In this document: positions 35,831 to 36,801 of the stretch, piece by piece
Layout: every line of letters begins with the position of its first letter
Position numbering within the stretch: position 1 is the first letter of the stretch
Program-made: the position numbers and the translations under genes
DNA from: a virus
Length of the DNA: 36,801 nucleotides
Reading direction: 5' to 3' (one strand)
Virus record (IMG/VR): IMGVR_UViG_3300023284_001597
Coordinates: 1-36,801 of that record
Notes under the pieces: model-generated
What the model saw: the letters and a program-made list of their open reading frames with translations, nothing else
The model's database searches: none
Told to the model about the DNA's origin: nothing

Positions 35831-36373
35831 TCATACCATTTGGAAATTAAATGGGGCCGATACTCCTGTGTTAAATTTACCCGCAGCTTCCAATGCCATT
35901 TTAAGTCTTTCATTAGGAGTTTTATTTCTCATCGTGTTTGAGGTATACAAAGACCCTAATGCCAAATTTGCTCCACACCCTGTTGCATCGTAATTATCGT
36001 TTTGTTCTCCCACCTGATAGTCACAATAAATGTGAAATAAACGACCTTTAAACCCAACTAAAAAATCCCCTCCTTCGTCCTGATCGTGTTCTTTTTTGTT
36101 GTAGCCACCATCCTTAAAAACTTTTCTAATCGCCTCTACGAAGTTTGTACACATATAGGCGTAAACATCCTCTTTGTCTTTTAATCCTTGTGGTTTCAAT
36201 TTAAATCGTAAAAGTTGCCCCATTCTAAAACTACTGGTATACCCGATTAAAAAATCCCGGTTTTTAAATATTTTAGTGTCCTTCCTGCTTTCTATTGAGT
36301 TTCCGTGAACTCCAGCAGAATCACCCCCCATGTAAACTTTTCCTTTTTCAACTAATCCTACAATGCAAGTCAT
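35831..36373 (-). CDS. HslV/proteasome-like Ntn hydrolase
   Basis: 180-aa protein beginning MTCIVGLVEKGKVYMGGDSA: Thr2 would be the nucleophile after removal of Met, the arrangement of HslV and proteasome beta subunits. Conserved later segments are KDTKIFKNRDFLIGYTS, GGDFLVGFKGRLFHIYCD and NYDATGCGANLALGSLY. Phage genomes carry such proteins often; substrate unknown. AAAGGAG precedes ATG 36373; an upstream in-frame ATG at 36409 would hide the Thr inside the protein. Divergent from terS. Confidence 0.75.
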   Translation of the reverse strand: MTCIVGLVEKGKVYMGGDSAGVHGNSIESRKDTKIFKNRDFLIGYTSSFRMGQLLRFKLKPQGLKDKEDVYAYMCTNFVEAIRKVFKDGGYNKKEHDQDEGGDFLVGFKGRLFHIYCDYQVGEQNDNYDATGCGANLALGSLYTSNTMRNKTPNERLKMALEAAGKFNTGVSAPFNFQMV

Positions 36374-36456
36374 GATTTCTCCTTTTATTTCCAATATATA
36401 ATACATCAATGCTGATACATATTCAATAATTTCCGTGGGTGGTGTACACTATAAGA

Positions 36457-36801
36457 ATGGCCAAAGTTTCTAAATCAAACTGCACAGAAAAACTAACCGG
36501 AATGCAGGAGAAATTTTGTAAGGAATATCTAAAAGACTTCAACCAAAAACAGGCAGCAATACGTGCTGGATATTTAGAAAAGAACGCGAAAATCCTTGCC
36601 TCTAGGATGATGGCCCAGAAAAAAATAACTGACAGGATTACGGCTATACGAGATAAGAAAGGTGAAAAACATTACCTAACAGTAGATGGTATAATTCTAA
36701 ACCTAAAATCTATCAGAAATAAATGTATCAACAATATAGGGACCATTAAGACTGGTCCTGCGTATGCTGCTGTAGCTGTTAGGGCGAATGAGTTAATGGG
36801 G
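36457..36801 (+). CDS. terS: Terminase small subunit, N-terminal part
   Basis: 115 codons ending at the window edge; the gene continues at base 145 of the window and ends at 333 (177 aa in all). Residues 12-65 have the Terminase_2 pattern: LTGMQEKFCKEYLKDFNQKQ, AAIRAGYLEKNAKILASRMM and KKITDRITAI. This is a helix-turn-helix DNA-recognition region. A GTGTACAC palindrome and a CACTATAAG element lie just upstream of the ATG; a full promoter is not certain. Confidence 0.92.
   Translation, partial: MAKVSKSNCTEKLTGMQEKFCKEYLKDFNQKQAAIRAGYLEKNAKILASRMMAQKKITDRITAIRDKKGEKHYLTVDGIILNLKSIRNKCINNIGTIKTGPAYAAVAVRANELMG
36658..36801. repeat. Terminal overlap, right copy
   Basis: Identical to bases 1-144. 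Remove one copy to obtain the circle; the length is then 36657 bases. Confidence 0.95.

Noticed and set aside
1-36801. CRISPR array
   Set aside because: No regularly spaced repeat set was seen on either strand.

Overview
The window is almost certainly a complete, circularly closed genome of a temperate siphovirus-like phage, probably a phage-plasmid. The first 144 bases are repeated exactly as the last 144 bases, and this overlap falls inside the small terminase gene, which reads through the junction. The unique sequence is therefore about 36.66 kb. A Gram-negative host is suggested by an outer-membrane beta-barrel-like protein with a signal peptide and a C-terminal Phe, a J-like tail tip protein and an M15 endolysin. 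The DNA is moderately AT-rich. The genus cannot be fixed from the sequence; a spirochaete such as Leptospira is only one possibility.

Layout. (1) 36457 through the junction to 11.0 kb, plus strand: packaging and head genes (small and large terminase, portal, Mu F-like minor head protein, HK97-type protease and capsid, decoration-like proteins, a LamG-like protein, head-tail connectors and tail tube). (2) 11.0-19.4 kb: tail genes (frameshifted assembly chaperone, tape measure, distal tail/hub proteins, NlpC/P60-like protein, 957-aa J-like tip, fibre). (3) 19.4-21.06 kb: lysis (M15 endolysin, XhlA-like membrane protein) and an outer-membrane-like protein. (4) 21.06-23.85 kb, minus strand: a tightly coupled partition-like operon: 93-aa protein, 56-aa membrane peptide, ParA-like ATPase with an altered P-loop, YopX protein, ribbon-helix-helix protein and small zinc finger. 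A cassette-like gene follows it. (5) 23.9-29.6 kb, plus strand: replication initiator with an internal inverted repeat (candidate origin), an RNA leader that can fold two ways, a probable single-strand annealing protein with a PD-(D/E)XK nuclease, and several tiny genes. (6) 29.6-36.4 kb: accessory and lysogeny region with divergent promoters and palindromic operators, a serine recombinase, a tyrosine recombinase with a 27-bp dyad upstream, a second YopX gene, a dense inverted-repeat region, a conserved unknown protein and an HslV-like hydrolase.

The most unusual feature is a family of 28-bp sites with an 11-6-11 layout resembling Xer dif sites. They bracket three unrelated accessory genes (21078-21428, 31612-32172, 33670-34098). 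In each case one arm supplies the gene's stop codon and the other lies just before its ribosome binding site. This looks like a phage-borne cassette system. A ParA whose P-loop lysine is replaced by Asn and which is translationally coupled to a membrane peptide is the second unusual system.

The phage probably replicates from the origin inside rep, is kept as a low-copy plasmid by the par-like operon and a recombinase, and switches to head, tail and lysis expression. No classical CI/Cro pair was recognised; regulators are inferred only from operators and small putative DNA-binding proteins.
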